A stretch of 64,000 bases of DNA from Achromobacter aegrifaciens (GTDB taxonomy: Bacteria; Pseudomonadota; Gammaproteobacteria; Burkholderiales; Burkholderiaceae_B): contig NZ_CADIJY010000009.1 in NCBI RefSeq assembly GCF_902859735.1, forward strand, positions 62,001-126,000, read 5' to 3'. The notes under the pieces were generated by a model. It saw only the letters and a program-made list of their open reading frames with translations. It was not told the DNA's origin and searched no databases. Shown one piece after another: positions 18,066 through 25,427 of the stretch. Every line of letters begins with the position of its first letter. The stretch's first letter is position 1. A program made the translations under genes and the position numbers.

Positions 18066-18956
18066 ATGGAATTGCGCCACCTGCAGAGCTTCGTGGTCCT
18101 TGCCACGGAACTGAATTTCACACGGGCCGCCTTGCGCCTGCACATCGCCCAACCGCCCTTGAGCCAGCGCATCCGCGAACTTGAAGACGAGCTGGGCGTG
18201 AAGCTGTTCGACCGCAGTACGCGCAAGGTGACGCTGACGGTCGCGGGCCGCGTGTTCCTGGATAGCATCCAGCCCATGTTCCGGCAGCTCGATGGCGCGG
18301 TGGAGGCCTGCCGCAAGGCTGGCCGGGGCGAGACCGGCAGCCTGCGGCTGGGCTATACCGGACGCGCCAGCCATGTGCGCCTGCCGGGGCTGGTGCGCGA
18401 TTGCCGGCGCCATTACAGCGATATCGCGCTGGATATCCAGGGGCCGCTGCCCACGGGTGAACTGCGCCTGAAGCTGCTGGACGGCACGCTGGACGCGGCC
18501 TTGTGTTTTCTGCCGCTGGAGGGCAAGCACATCGTGTCGCACGAGTTCATGCTCAGCGAGTTTTCCATTGCGCTGGCCGACGCGCATCCATTGGCCGCCA
18601 AGGCCAAATTGCGTGTCGCGGATCTGGCGCAGGAGCCGTTCATTGCCTATCCCTCGGGCAAGGGCTTCCACTTGCGCGGCGCCATGGATGCGATCTGCCT
18701 GGAGGCGGGCTTCCTGCCGCGCGTGGTGCGGGAAACGGAGGCTTCCCAGACTTTGCTGTGCCTGGTCGCGGCCGGCACCGGCGTGGCCATCATTCCGCGC
18801 GACATCGAATCCTTCAACATGGAGGGCGTGGTGTTCCGGCCGTTGCCCGCGGACGCCCCTAAGCTGCAGCACGGCATTGCGTGGCTGCAGACCAACCAGA
18901 ATCCGGCGTTGGGGCGGCTGCTGGCATTGTGCGGCGTTGCCGCTGCGGCAGGATGA
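18066..18956 (+). CDS. LysR-family transcriptional regulator
   Basis: A 296-residue LysR regulator: winged helix at residues 1-60 (MELRHLQSFVVLATELNFTRAA...QPPLSQRIRELEDELG), then a periplasmic-binding-type effector domain. It is divergent from the SDR-fahA-Bug operon and likely controls it, with an aromatic-pathway intermediate as a plausible effector. I use ATG 18066; a TTG at 18054 is in frame but lacks support. A perfect inverted repeat at 18020-18042 lies in the shared promoter. Confidence 0.92.
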   Translation: MELRHLQSFVVLATELNFTRAALRLHIAQPPLSQRIRELEDELGVKLFDRSTRKVTLTVAGRVFLDSIQPMFRQLDGAVEACRKAGRGETGSLRLGYTGRASHVRLPGLVRDCRRHYSDIALDIQGPLPTGELRLKLLDGTLDAALCFLPLEGKHIVSHEFMLSEFSIALADAHPLAAKAKLRVADLAQEPFIAYPSGKGFHLRGAMDAICLEAGFLPRVVRETEASQTLLCLVAAGTGVAIIPRDIESFNMEGVVFRPLPADAPKLQHGIAWLQTNQNPALGRLLALCGVAAAAG

Positions 18957-19042
18957 GCAGGCCGGCCTGCTTGCCCGCGCCCGTCCGCAAACGGCACAAT
19001 CGCAGCGCGCGGCCCTGTTTCCGCCGCCGGAGTTTCTTATCC

Positions 19043-19951
19043 ATGCAGGTTCTATCCGTCCCGGCCACGCTGGACGCCAGCGAGCGCATCACCATCTCCA
19101 GCGGTCCGCACCAGGCCGAATTCGCGCCGGGCGGCGGCGGCCGCCTGACGCGGTTGTCCACCGGCGGCCATGACTGGATCGTGCCCCTGACCGACACGCA
19201 GTGGCCCGCGGGACGCTGGCCGCGGGCAGGCTCCTATCCGCTGGCGCCTTACTCCAACCGCATCCGCGATGGCGTGTTCACCTTCAACGGCGCCAGGCAC
19301 GCGCTGCAGTCGGTAGCCGGCCGGCCCCATGCAATCCATGGCGCGGGCCTGTACCAGCCATGGAGCGTGCGCAGCCACGGCCCGGACAACGTCGACCTGG
19401 TGCTGGAGCAGCCCGCCGGCGTGCTGGGCTGGCCTTGGCCTTTCGAATGCGTGCAGCGCTATCAGCTGGACGCGCGCGGCCTGAGCGTGGCGCTTGCCAT
19501 CGTCAATCTCGGCGACACGCCCATGCCTTGCGGCCTGGGCCTGCACCCCTACTTCACGGCCGAGCGCGTCACGCTGCATGCGCGCCGCGAGTGGACGGCG
19601 GACGCCGACGGCCTGCCCAATGGCAGCAAGTCCGTCCATGTGCGCGAGCTGCGGCGTTCGGCCAGCGGCTGCGATACCTATCTGTCGCAGTGGGAGGGGC
19701 GAGCCACCCTGCATTGGCCCGATGGACATCAGCTATCGCTGCACGCCGACCCGGCGTTTGCGCACCTGGTGGTCTATACGGCGGGCGGGTCGGAGTTCCT
19801 GTGCGTCGAGCCGGTCACCAACGTGGCGGACGCGTTCAACCTGGCGGCGGGCGGCGAGACCCGCACCGGCATGCGGACGCTCGAGCCCGGCGCGCGCTTT
19901 ACCGCGACCGCGTTGTTTGGCCTGGAGCCGCCCCGGGCCGCGCGTTCCTGA
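19043..19951 (+). CDS. Aldose 1-epimerase family protein
   Basis: A 302-residue galactose mutarotase-fold protein. Expected residues are seen: 'HAIHGAGLYQPW' (His), 'GLGLHPYF' (catalytic His) and 'FLCVEPVTNVADAFN' (catalytic Glu). Such enzymes interconvert alpha and beta anomers of sugars; the substrate cannot be read from the sequence. Start ATG 19043 follows GGAG at 19029-19032. It stands 87 bases after the LysR gene with no clear operon partner. A hairpin at 19961-19981 follows. Confidence 0.85.
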   Translation: MQVLSVPATLDASERITISSGPHQAEFAPGGGGRLTRLSTGGHDWIVPLTDTQWPAGRWPRAGSYPLAPYSNRIRDGVFTFNGARHALQSVAGRPHAIHGAGLYQPWSVRSHGPDNVDLVLEQPAGVLGWPWPFECVQRYQLDARGLSVALAIVNLGDTPMPCGLGLHPYFTAERVTLHARREWTADADGLPNGSKSVHVRELRRSASGCDTYLSQWEGRATLHWPDGHQLSLHADPAFAHLVVYTAGGSEFLCVEPVTNVADAFNLAAGGETRTGMRTLEPGARFTATALFGLEPPRAARS

Positions 19952-19960
19952 CGCCCGCAA

Positions 19961-19981
19961 GCGGCGCTTTGAAAGCGCCGC
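19961..19981. terminator. Hairpin after the epimerase gene
   Basis: GCGGCGCTTT and AAAGCGCCGC are perfect arms around one G, 10 bases after the stop. No T-tract follows, so it is a weak or factor-dependent terminator at best. Confidence 0.45.
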
Positions 19982-20026
19982 CGCCTGCGGCGATAATCCG
20001 GGCAAACCAAGTCCAGGAGTCCTTCG

Positions 20027-20383
20027 ATGAAAAAGCTCAGCACCGAACAATTGCAGGCCGCGGCCGAAACGCTGCGCCGTGTGCAGGCAAGGCTGGCGCG
20101 CGCCGGCAATCTGCCGCTTGAGCCCACCCTCTATGCCTGCGCGCAAGGATTCCGCCGCAACGTGCCCGACTATCTGTGGTCGTGGCTGTCAGGCCTGCTG
20201 GCTCCGCACAAAAGCCTGGGGGCGTGGATGGACGCACACCAGCCAGGCTGGCGCACGGGCAAGACGCCCGCCGCGGTGGTCTACGCGCGCAGCGAAAATG
20301 GCTGGTTGGAATGGCTGATCGCCGAACTGGAAGCCGAGATCAATGATCCCCACGCCCGCGCCAAGCGGGAAGGGCGCGCCTAG
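20027..20383 (+). CDS. Hypothetical protein (118 aa)
   Basis: I do not recognise this small soluble protein. It is mostly helical, with a Gln/Ala/Arg-rich first 30 residues, a Trp-rich middle ('VPDYLWSWLSGLLAPHKSLGAWM') and a charged tail (NDPHARAKREGRA). Start ATG 20027 follows a good AGGAG element at 20014-20018. Good codon use and the ribosome site support a real gene. It lies 75 bases after the epimerase stop and may share its transcript. Confidence 0.7.
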   Translation: MKKLSTEQLQAAAETLRRVQARLARAGNLPLEPTLYACAQGFRRNVPDYLWSWLSGLLAPHKSLGAWMDAHQPGWRTGKTPAAVVYARSENGWLEWLIAELEAEINDPHARAKREGRA

Positions 20384-20441
20384 ACCGGTGCATTGCCCGC
20401 GCATCCAGCGTCCAGTCCGGACCGGATGCCGGCCGGGCGCT

Positions 20442-20834
20442 TCAGGCCCGCTCGGCTCGCGAGCGGCGCAACAGAAGGAATAGCGTCTCCAACACGGCGG
20501 CCGCCAGCAGGGCGGCCAGCACCGAACCCAGCACTTGCGAGTCCCATAGGCGCGGCGGCCCTACGCGGAACTGCACCGTGTCGAAGACCAGTCCGGCCGT
20601 GATGCCGGCGACGATGGCGGCCTTCCATCCTTGCAAGGGAGCCAGCCGCAGCATCAGCAGGGTGAAGGCCACCATCCCCCAGAGCACGGGTTCAAGCGCC
20701 TGATTGAGAATGTGGTCGAGCAGAAGAGACTCCCGATTGGGTCGCGCATGCGTTTGCGCGCAGTCGAGTTTGTACTGCTTTCTGCTTGCAATTGCGAGAT
20801 GCCCCGCCGCCGCGAGCGGCGAGGCATGGCCCAC
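20442..20834 (-). CDS. Small membrane protein, unknown (up to 130 aa, start uncertain)
   Basis: The C-terminal 85 residues hold three hydrophobic segments ('PVLWGMVAFTLLMLRLA', 'AAIVAGITAGLVFDTV', 'LGSVLAALLAAAVLETLFLLL') and end in a basic tail, so it is an inner-membrane protein of unknown role. The frame opens with GTG at 20834, but residues 1-35 look unlike a protein start. The only good ribosome site (GGGAG) precedes a CTG codon near 20719. The real protein is probably about 90 residues. Confidence 0.5.
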   Translation of the reverse strand: MGHASPLAAAGHLAIASRKQYKLDCAQTHARPNRESLLLDHILNQALEPVLWGMVAFTLLMLRLAPLQGWKAAIVAGITAGLVFDTVQFRVGPPRLWDSQVLGSVLAALLAAAVLETLFLLLRRSRAERA

Positions 20835-20839
20835 GGGTC

Positions 20840-21853
20840 CTAGAACCCTTCCAGCACGATCTTGCCCTGCGCCTTGCCGCTTTCGATGAAGGCGTGCGCC
20901 CGGCGCAGGTTTTCGGCATTGATCTTGCCGTAGTGCGCGCCCAGGGTGGTGCGCAGCGTGCCTTCGTCGATCAGGCGGGCGGCCTGGTTCAGCAGTTCAT
21001 GCTGCGCGATCATGTCGGGCGTGCCGTGCAGCGGACGCGCGAACATGAACTCCCAATGCAGCGAGGCCGACTTGGACTTGAGCAGGCGCACGTCGATGGC
21101 TGCGGGGTCGTCGATCAGGGCGATCTTGCCTTGCGGCGCAATCGCTTCGGCCATCTGCGCGAAATGCTGGTCGGTCTGGGTCAGGCCGGCGATATGACTG
21201 ACGTGTTCGAAGCCGATGCGCTTGAGTTCGGCGGCCAGCGGCTGGCTGTGATCGATCACGTGATGCGCGCCCAGCTCGCGCACCCAAGCTTGGGTTTCCG
21301 GACGCGAGGCGGTGCCGATCACCGTGAGTCCGGTCAGCTGGCGAGCCAGCTGCACCAGGATGGATCCCACGCCGCCCGCGGCGCCGATGACCAGCAGGCT
21401 GCCCTGGCTGGGCGCGGCGTTGTCCAGCACGCGCAGCCGGTCGAACAGCAGCTCCCACGCGGTGATCGTGGTCAGCGGCAGCGCCGCGGCCTGGGCGTAG
21501 TCCAGGCTGTCGGGCATGCGGCCGACGATGCGTTCGTCTACCACGTGCAGCTCGCTGTTGGCGCCGGGGCGGTTCAGCGCGCCCGCATACCAGACGCGGT
21601 CGCCCGGCTTGAACAGGCTGGTCTTTGCGCCCACGGCGCGCACCACGCCGGCGGCGTCCCAGCCTATGACTTCGGGCTGCCCGTCCTTGGGCTTGCGGTT
21701 GGCGCGGATCTTCACGTCCACCGGATTCACCGAAATGGCGCGGACTTCGACCAGCAGGTCATGGTCGCCGGGCACCGGGTCGGCGACGGTGATGTCTTGC
21801 AGCGCCTCCGGGTGATCGGCGGGCAGGTTCTTGAAATAGGCGATGGCTTTCAT
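20840..21853 (-). CDS. Zinc-binding alcohol dehydrogenase family protein (MDR superfamily, quinone oxidoreductase-like)
   Basis: A 337-residue medium-chain dehydrogenase/reductase. It opens with 'MKAIAYFKNLPADHPEAL', has 'VEVRAISVNPVDVKIR' and 'VIGWDAAGVVRAVG', and the NADPH-binding 'LLVIGAAGGVGSILVQLA' near residue 155. Despite the family name it lacks the Cys cluster of structural zinc, as in quinone oxidoreductase-like members. The likely reaction is NADPH-dependent reduction of an enone or quinone. It lies 15 bases after the SDR gene, and the two form an operon divergent from a LysR gene. Confidence 0.87.
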   Translation of the reverse strand: MKAIAYFKNLPADHPEALQDITVADPVPGDHDLLVEVRAISVNPVDVKIRANRKPKDGQPEVIGWDAAGVVRAVGAKTSLFKPGDRVWYAGALNRPGANSELHVVDERIVGRMPDSLDYAQAAALPLTTITAWELLFDRLRVLDNAAPSQGSLLVIGAAGGVGSILVQLARQLTGLTVIGTASRPETQAWVRELGAHHVIDHSQPLAAELKRIGFEHVSHIAGLTQTDQHFAQMAEAIAPQGKIALIDDPAAIDVRLLKSKSASLHWEFMFARPLHGTPDMIAQHELLNQAARLIDEGTLRTTLGAHYGKINAENLRRAHAFIESGKAQGKIVLEGF

Positions 21854-21868
21854 GGCGGCTTGTCCGGA

Positions 21869-22663
21869 TCAGATGATGGAACGCACCACGCCGCCGTCCA
21901 CGCGCAGCGCCGCGCCGTTGGTGGCGGCGGCTTGCGTGGAGCAGGTGTAGACGACCATGTTGGCCACTTCTTCCACGGTGGCCAGGCGGCGCAGCAGCGA
22001 AGTGGGGCGGTGTTGGGCGATGAAGTCGCGCTCCATCTGGTCCTGCGTGACGCCTTGTTCCTTGGCCATTTCGGCAAAGAAGTCCGACACGCCTTCCGAG
22101 CGGGTGGGGCCGGGCAGCACCGCGTTGACCGTGACGCCGGTGCCGGCGGTCAGTTCGGCCAGGCCGCGCGACACGCCCAGCAAGGCAGTCTTGCTGACGC
22201 CGTAGTGGATCATTTCCGCGGGGATCTGCACCGCGGACTCGCTGGAGATGAACACGATGCGGCCCCAGCCGGCGGCCAGCATGCGCGGCAGGTAGTAGCG
22301 CGACAGGCGCACGCCGCTCATGACGTTGGTGTCCAGCATGTACTGCCAGTCGTCATCCGTGATTTCAGTGAAGGACTTGGGCGCGAAATAGCCGGCGTTG
22401 TTGATCAGGATGTCGACGTCGGGATGGGCGGCCGAGATCGAGGCCGCGCCGTCGGCAGTGGCGAGATCAGCCTGCACGGTGCTCACGCGCGCAGCGGGAA
22501 ACTGCTTGGCAAGTGACGCGGCGGCCTGGGCCAGCTTGTCGGCGTTGCGGCCGTGCAGCACGACTTCGGCGCCGGCCTCGGCCAGGCCCGCGGCGATGGC
22601 CAGGCCAATGCCGCCGGACGATCCAGTAACCAGGGCTTTCTTGCCGTTCAATTCGATTTTCAT
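21869..22663 (-). CDS. Short-chain dehydrogenase/reductase
   Basis: A 264-residue classical SDR: 'KALVTGSSGGIGLAIAAGLA' (NADP-binding), 'NNAGYFAP', catalytic Ser in 'FISSESAVQIP' and Tyr-x3-Lys in 'HYGVSKTAL'. The C-terminal 'VYTCSTQAAATNGAALRVDGGVV' is typical. The substrate is unknown. Start ATG 22663 is preceded by AAGGAG. It is the first gene of an operon with the MDR oxidoreductase, and the LysR gene at 22777 is divergent; the pair resembles LysR-controlled oxidoreductase operons that act on reactive carbonyls or quinones, which is inference. Confidence 0.9.
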   Translation of the reverse strand: MKIELNGKKALVTGSSGGIGLAIAAGLAEAGAEVVLHGRNADKLAQAAASLAKQFPAARVSTVQADLATADGAASISAAHPDVDILINNAGYFAPKSFTEITDDDWQYMLDTNVMSGVRLSRYYLPRMLAAGWGRIVFISSESAVQIPAEMIHYGVSKTALLGVSRGLAELTAGTGVTVNAVLPGPTRSEGVSDFFAEMAKEQGVTQDQMERDFIAQHRPTSLLRRLATVEEVANMVVYTCSTQAAATNGAALRVDGGVVRSII

Positions 22664-22746
22664 GAAGGGGACTCCTTGCGTGTCGGGGAATGGAGCCATG
22701 ATTACCCAGCCCAAACCAGCGAAAAAGCGGCTAGCATCGCAGTCAG

Positions 22747-22765
22747 TTTCAATAATTTTTTGAAA
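22747..22765. promoter_or_regulatory. LysR-type operator candidate
   Basis: TTTCAA and TTGAAA are perfect 6-base arms with a 7-base spacer, 11 bases before the LysR ATG at 22777. This site could give autorepression and control of the divergent SDR-MDR operon. Confidence 0.55.
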
Positions 22766-22776
22766 ATGAGGCCGGC

Positions 22777-23679
22777 ATGGTGCGGTTCGAAGATCTGAAG
22801 ATATTCATGGCGGCGGCGGACCAAGGCAGTTTTTCCGCCGCCGCGCGCGAACTGGACCTGACGCCCGCAGTCGCAAGCGCCGCGCTCAAGCGGCTGGAGC
22901 AGGCCCTGGATGCGCGCCTGTTCGTGCGCACGACGCGCAGCCTCAGGCTGACCAGCGACGGCGCACGCTATCTGGAGCATGCCCGCGCGGCGCTGTCGGC
23001 GCTGGACGCGGGCAGGAACGCCGTAGCGCGCAACAAGACGGAGATCTCCGGCACGCTGTCCTTGTCGATCCCGTCCGACCTGGGCCGCCACGTGCTGCTG
23101 CCGTGGCTGGACGAATTCCAGGAACAGCATCCGCGCGTCAATTTCCAGGTGCGCATCAGCGACCGCCTGGCCGACCTGTACCGCCAGCCGGTGGATCTGG
23201 CGGTGCGCTATGGCACGCCGAACGACTCGGGACTGGTGGCCCTGCCGCTGTCCGAGCACAACCGCCGCGTGGTGTGCGCCTCGCCCGCATACCTAGCGCG
23301 CCATGGCGTGCCGCAGGTGCCCGATGACCTGCGCCGCCACAATTGCCTGTCCTTCGTGCTGGGCGAAACCCTGCACGACCGCTGGGCCTTCCGGCGCGAG
23401 GGCGCCGCGCTCACCATACCGGTCAAGGGCGACCGCGTCGGCGACGACGGCGAACTGGTGCGCCGCTGGGCCCTGGCTGGCCATGGCCTGGCCTACAAGT
23501 CGCGATTTGACGTGCTGGCCGACCTGCGGGCGGGCAGGCTCATCGAAGTCCTGGCCGACTACACCAGCGAGCCCTCGCCGCTATACCTGCTGTGCGTGCA
23601 CCGCATGCTGCTCTCGCCGGCGGTAAAGCGGCTGCGCGAATTCCTGCACGAACGCTTCAAGGCCTTCGAGGCGGGCTAG
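22777..23679 (+). CDS. LysR-family transcriptional regulator
   Basis: A 300-residue LysR regulator of the CrgA/AaeR-like branch: 'MVRFEDLKIFMAAADQGSFSAAARELDLTPAVASAALKRLEQAL' forms the winged helix, and the effector domain contains 'LSIPSDLGRHVLLPWLDEF' and 'VRYGTPNDSGLVALPL'. It is divergent from the SDR-MDR operon across 113 bases and probably regulates it. An inverted repeat lies just before its start. Confidence 0.92.
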   Translation: MVRFEDLKIFMAAADQGSFSAAARELDLTPAVASAALKRLEQALDARLFVRTTRSLRLTSDGARYLEHARAALSALDAGRNAVARNKTEISGTLSLSIPSDLGRHVLLPWLDEFQEQHPRVNFQVRISDRLADLYRQPVDLAVRYGTPNDSGLVALPLSEHNRRVVCASPAYLARHGVPQVPDDLRRHNCLSFVLGETLHDRWAFRREGAALTIPVKGDRVGDDGELVRRWALAGHGLAYKSRFDVLADLRAGRLIEVLADYTSEPSPLYLLCVHRMLLSPAVKRLREFLHERFKAFEAG

Positions 23680-23695
23680 CCGGTCTTCTGGGGCT

Positions 23696-24202
23696 TCAAT
23701 GCGCGTGGCTGGCCCGTTGGTTTGCCGCGCGCGTGCGGGCGGCTTTCTTCGCGGCAGCGGACCGGCCTGCAGCGCCCTTGGTGGCGGCAGCCTTCTTGGC
23801 GGCGGCCGAGCGGGCAGCGGCGCTGCGCTTGGAGGCCGATGCGCTGGCCTGCCGCGACAATGCGGTGCGCGAAGCGGGCTTGGCGCTTTCCTTCTTCAGG
23901 GCGGTGGTGGTGGCCTTGGCGCGTTTGGTGGACTTGGCATGCCCATCATGAGACGCGTCGCTGTCCTGCTTCGCCTTGCGCTTGGTCGCCGCGCTGGCCT
24001 TCTTCGGCGTAGGCAGGGCCACGCCGGCGCGGCGCGCCTTGGACAGCCCGATCGCGATGGCCTGCTTGGTGGACCGCACGCCATGTTTGCCTTCGCGCAC
24101 GTGGTCGATTTCCTCGCGCACGAATTCTCCGGCCTGCGTGGAAGCGGATTTTCCTTGCCGTTTGTCGCGCGCCGCTCGTTCCAGGGTTTTTCGTTCAGGC
24201 AT
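23696..24202 (-). CDS. DUF6496 protein with histone H1-like tail
   Basis: A 168-residue, very basic protein. Residues 1-65 resemble DUF6496 ('EFVREEIDHVREGKHGVRSTKQAIAIGLSKARRAGV'), a short helical domain shared with plasmid- and stress-linked small proteins. Residues 66-168 are Lys/Ala/Ser-rich with KKA and RSAAAKKAA repeats, like eukaryotic H1 and bacterial H1-like nucleoid proteins, so DNA or RNA binding is likely. No enzymatic motif is present. It is divergent from dodecin (190-base gap), and both may respond to stress or stationary phase, which is inference. Confidence 0.8.
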   Translation of the reverse strand: MPERKTLERAARDKRQGKSASTQAGEFVREEIDHVREGKHGVRSTKQAIAIGLSKARRAGVALPTPKKASAATKRKAKQDSDASHDGHAKSTKRAKATTTALKKESAKPASRTALSRQASASASKRSAAARSAAAKKAAATKGAAGRSAAAKKAARTRAANQRASHAH

Positions 24203-24391
24203 GACGACACCTCCTTGCTTGCGTTGCGGGAACGGGCTCCGCCGCGCCGAGGCCGGTGCGACGGAACTCGTAACACCACTCTAACGCCGTGGGCGTATGC
24301 TGTGTGTTCGAATGGATTGCCGGTCGTAAGCGCCGGAACACCGCCGCCAGACCGACGATGCACGACTCACCCCCCTAAGCGGAGACGAGCT

Positions 24392-24607
24392 ATGTCGAAT
24401 CATGTCTACAAGCAAATCGAACTGGTGGGCTCTTCCACCAAGTCCACCGACGACGCCATCACGCAGGCCATCGCGCGCGCTTCCGAGACGCTGCGCAACC
24501 TGGATTGGTTCGAAGTCACCGAAGTGCGCGGCCATATCAAGGATGGCAAGGTGGCGTACTGGCAGGTCGGCTTGAAGATAGGCATGCGGCTGGAAGGGAA
24601 CGAGTGA
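24392..24607 (+). CDS. Dodecin family flavin-binding protein
   Basis: Dodecin is a 12-subunit hollow particle that stores flavin or a flavin-like ligand. The 71 residues match: 'HVYKQIELVGSSTKSTDDAITQAIARASETLRN' and 'DWFEVTEVRGHIKDGKVAYWQVGLKIGMRLE', including the Trp of the 'LDWFEV' segment that stacks the ligand. ATG 24392 follows GGAG at 24381-24384. It is monocistronic and followed by the long non-coding stretch with the repeat array. Confidence 0.93.
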   Translation: MSNHVYKQIELVGSSTKSTDDAITQAIARASETLRNLDWFEVTEVRGHIKDGKVAYWQVGLKIGMRLEGNE

Positions 24608-24620
24608 GTCCGCTTGCTGC

Positions 24621-24722
24621 TTCTTTCTTGAGCACGCCTTCCAAGTGATTGTCGGATAAGGAGTTTTTCAGCTTGTTATCCGACTGTTCAGAGGCTTGTC
24701 CACATTCGGTGGGGACAAGCCT
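24621..24722. repeat. Repeat copy 1 of a four-copy intergenic array
   Basis: This copy is the most diverged. It keeps the opening TTGAGC/AAGTG core and the final CTTGTCCACA ... GGGGACAAG. Its end forms perfect 10-base arms AGGCTTGTCC and GGACAAGCCT (24692-24701 and 24713-24722); an inner pair CGGATAA/TTATCCG lies at 24653-24659 and 24676-24682. The DnaA-box-like sequence is TTGTCCACA at 24696-24704. Confidence 0.75.
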
Positions 24723-24787
24723 GTCTCGCTTGTGGCTGCGGCGCTCAAGGTCCGACGTGGCATCGTGAACCCGCCGGCTGTGGGCGT

Positions 24788-24883
24788 TTCTTGAGCGGCC
24801 CCTCCAAGTGCTTGGCCCACAAGGCTTTTTGCGTCCTGCCCTCATACTGTCCTCAGGCTTATCCACATTTGGCGGGGACAACC
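24788..24883. repeat. Repeat copy 2 of the intergenic array
   Basis: It has the same order of blocks: AAGTGCTTGG, CTGCCCTCATACTGTCCTCA, then a perfect consensus DnaA box TTATCCACA at 24859-24867, then GGCGGGGACAA. Confidence 0.85.
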
Positions 24884-24910
24884 TCGGCGCCTCGATACAG
24901 CATTTGGGCC

Positions 24911-25006
24911 ATTTTTGACCACCCCTTGCAGGCGCTTGATATGCAAGGGAATTTCCGACCTGCCCTCATACTGTCCTCATGCTTCTCCACAGAACGCGGG
25001 GACAAA
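24911..25006. repeat. Repeat copy 3 of the intergenic array
   Basis: It starts ATTTTTGACC and shares the 20-base block CTGCCCTCATACTGTCCTCA with copy 2 without a mismatch, then TTCTCCACA (24983-24991) and GCGGGGACAA. Confidence 0.85.
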
Positions 25007-25057
25007 TCCACATTCAGGCGAGACCGCCGCGGAAGTCTGCCCGGGCATCCTGATTTC

Positions 25058-25110
25058 AGTGGATAAGTGCGTCAAAAATCATCCAAAAGGATGATTGCGC
25101 AATTTTTGAC
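25058..25110. other. Inverted box and nested hairpin between repeat copies 3 and 4
   Basis: TTATCCACT is read on the minus strand at 25058-25066. Next, AATCATCC and GGATGATT form an 8-base stem with an AAAA loop (25077-25096), and GTCAAAAAT (25071-25079) can instead pair with ATTTTTGAC (25102-25110), the start of copy 4. Confidence 0.6.
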
Positions 25111-25199
25111 CGGCCCTTGCAAGTGCTTGGCGGGGCACGGATTTTTCATTCTGCCCCAAGGCTGTCCTCAACCTTCTCCACAGTTGGCGGGGATAAGTG
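25102..25199. repeat. Repeat copy 4 of the intergenic array
   Basis: It starts ATTTTTGACC, keeps CTTGCAAGTGCTTGG, a CTGTCCTCA block, TTCTCCACA (25174-25182) and GGCGGGGATAAG. The whole stretch 24608-25427 has no plausible gene. Confidence 0.85.
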
Positions 25200-25201
25200 T
25201 G

Positions 25202-25291
25202 AGCCCCCACGCCGCACTCGCTGCGCTCGCTTGCTGCCCCCCGAGGGGGCTGGCCCGCCTTGGGGCGGCCCGGCGGCGGGCCGGTGCCCTG
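25202..25291. repeat. REP-like GC-rich palindromic element
   Basis: CACTCGCTGCGCTCGC is followed by GCCCCC GA GGGGGC and then by GGCCCGCC/GGCGG arms. Short GC-rich multi-hairpin elements of this look are common between genes in Burkholderiales. It lies between the array and the FMN reductase terminator. Confidence 0.6.
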
Positions 25292-25328
25292 GCGGCATTG
25301 GATGCGCCAGCGGCGACCGTCGTCGCTG

Positions 25329-25360
25329 AAAAAAAAAGCCCCCCGACGTATCGGGGGGCT
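25329..25360 (-). terminator. Intrinsic terminator of the FMN reductase gene
   Basis: The perfect 10-base stem AGCCCCCCGA/TCGGGGGGCT with loop CGTA is followed, read on the minus strand, by nine T residues. It is about 68 bases past the stop at 25428. Confidence 0.93.
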
Positions 25361-25427
25361 GGATCGCCCGGAGGTAGACGGGCGATCTCTGCCGGCCGGG
25401 AGGAGCCCGCGCCGGCAGCGGCGGCGA

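Noticed and set aside
20786-22516. Long plus-strand open frame (576 codons) over the SDR and MDR genes
   Set aside because: It is antisense to two clear oxidoreductase genes, is rich in His, Gln and Arg as expected for a GC-rich shadow, and has no recognisable domain.
24621-25199. Repeat array as a CRISPR array
   Set aside because: The repeats are about 97 bases, diverged and unevenly spaced, with no short identical repeats and no cas genes.
24608-25200. Chromosomal origin oriC
   Set aside because: Although it has DnaA-box-like sequences, no dnaA, dnaN, rpmH or gidA gene is nearby and no AT-rich unwinding stretch is present.
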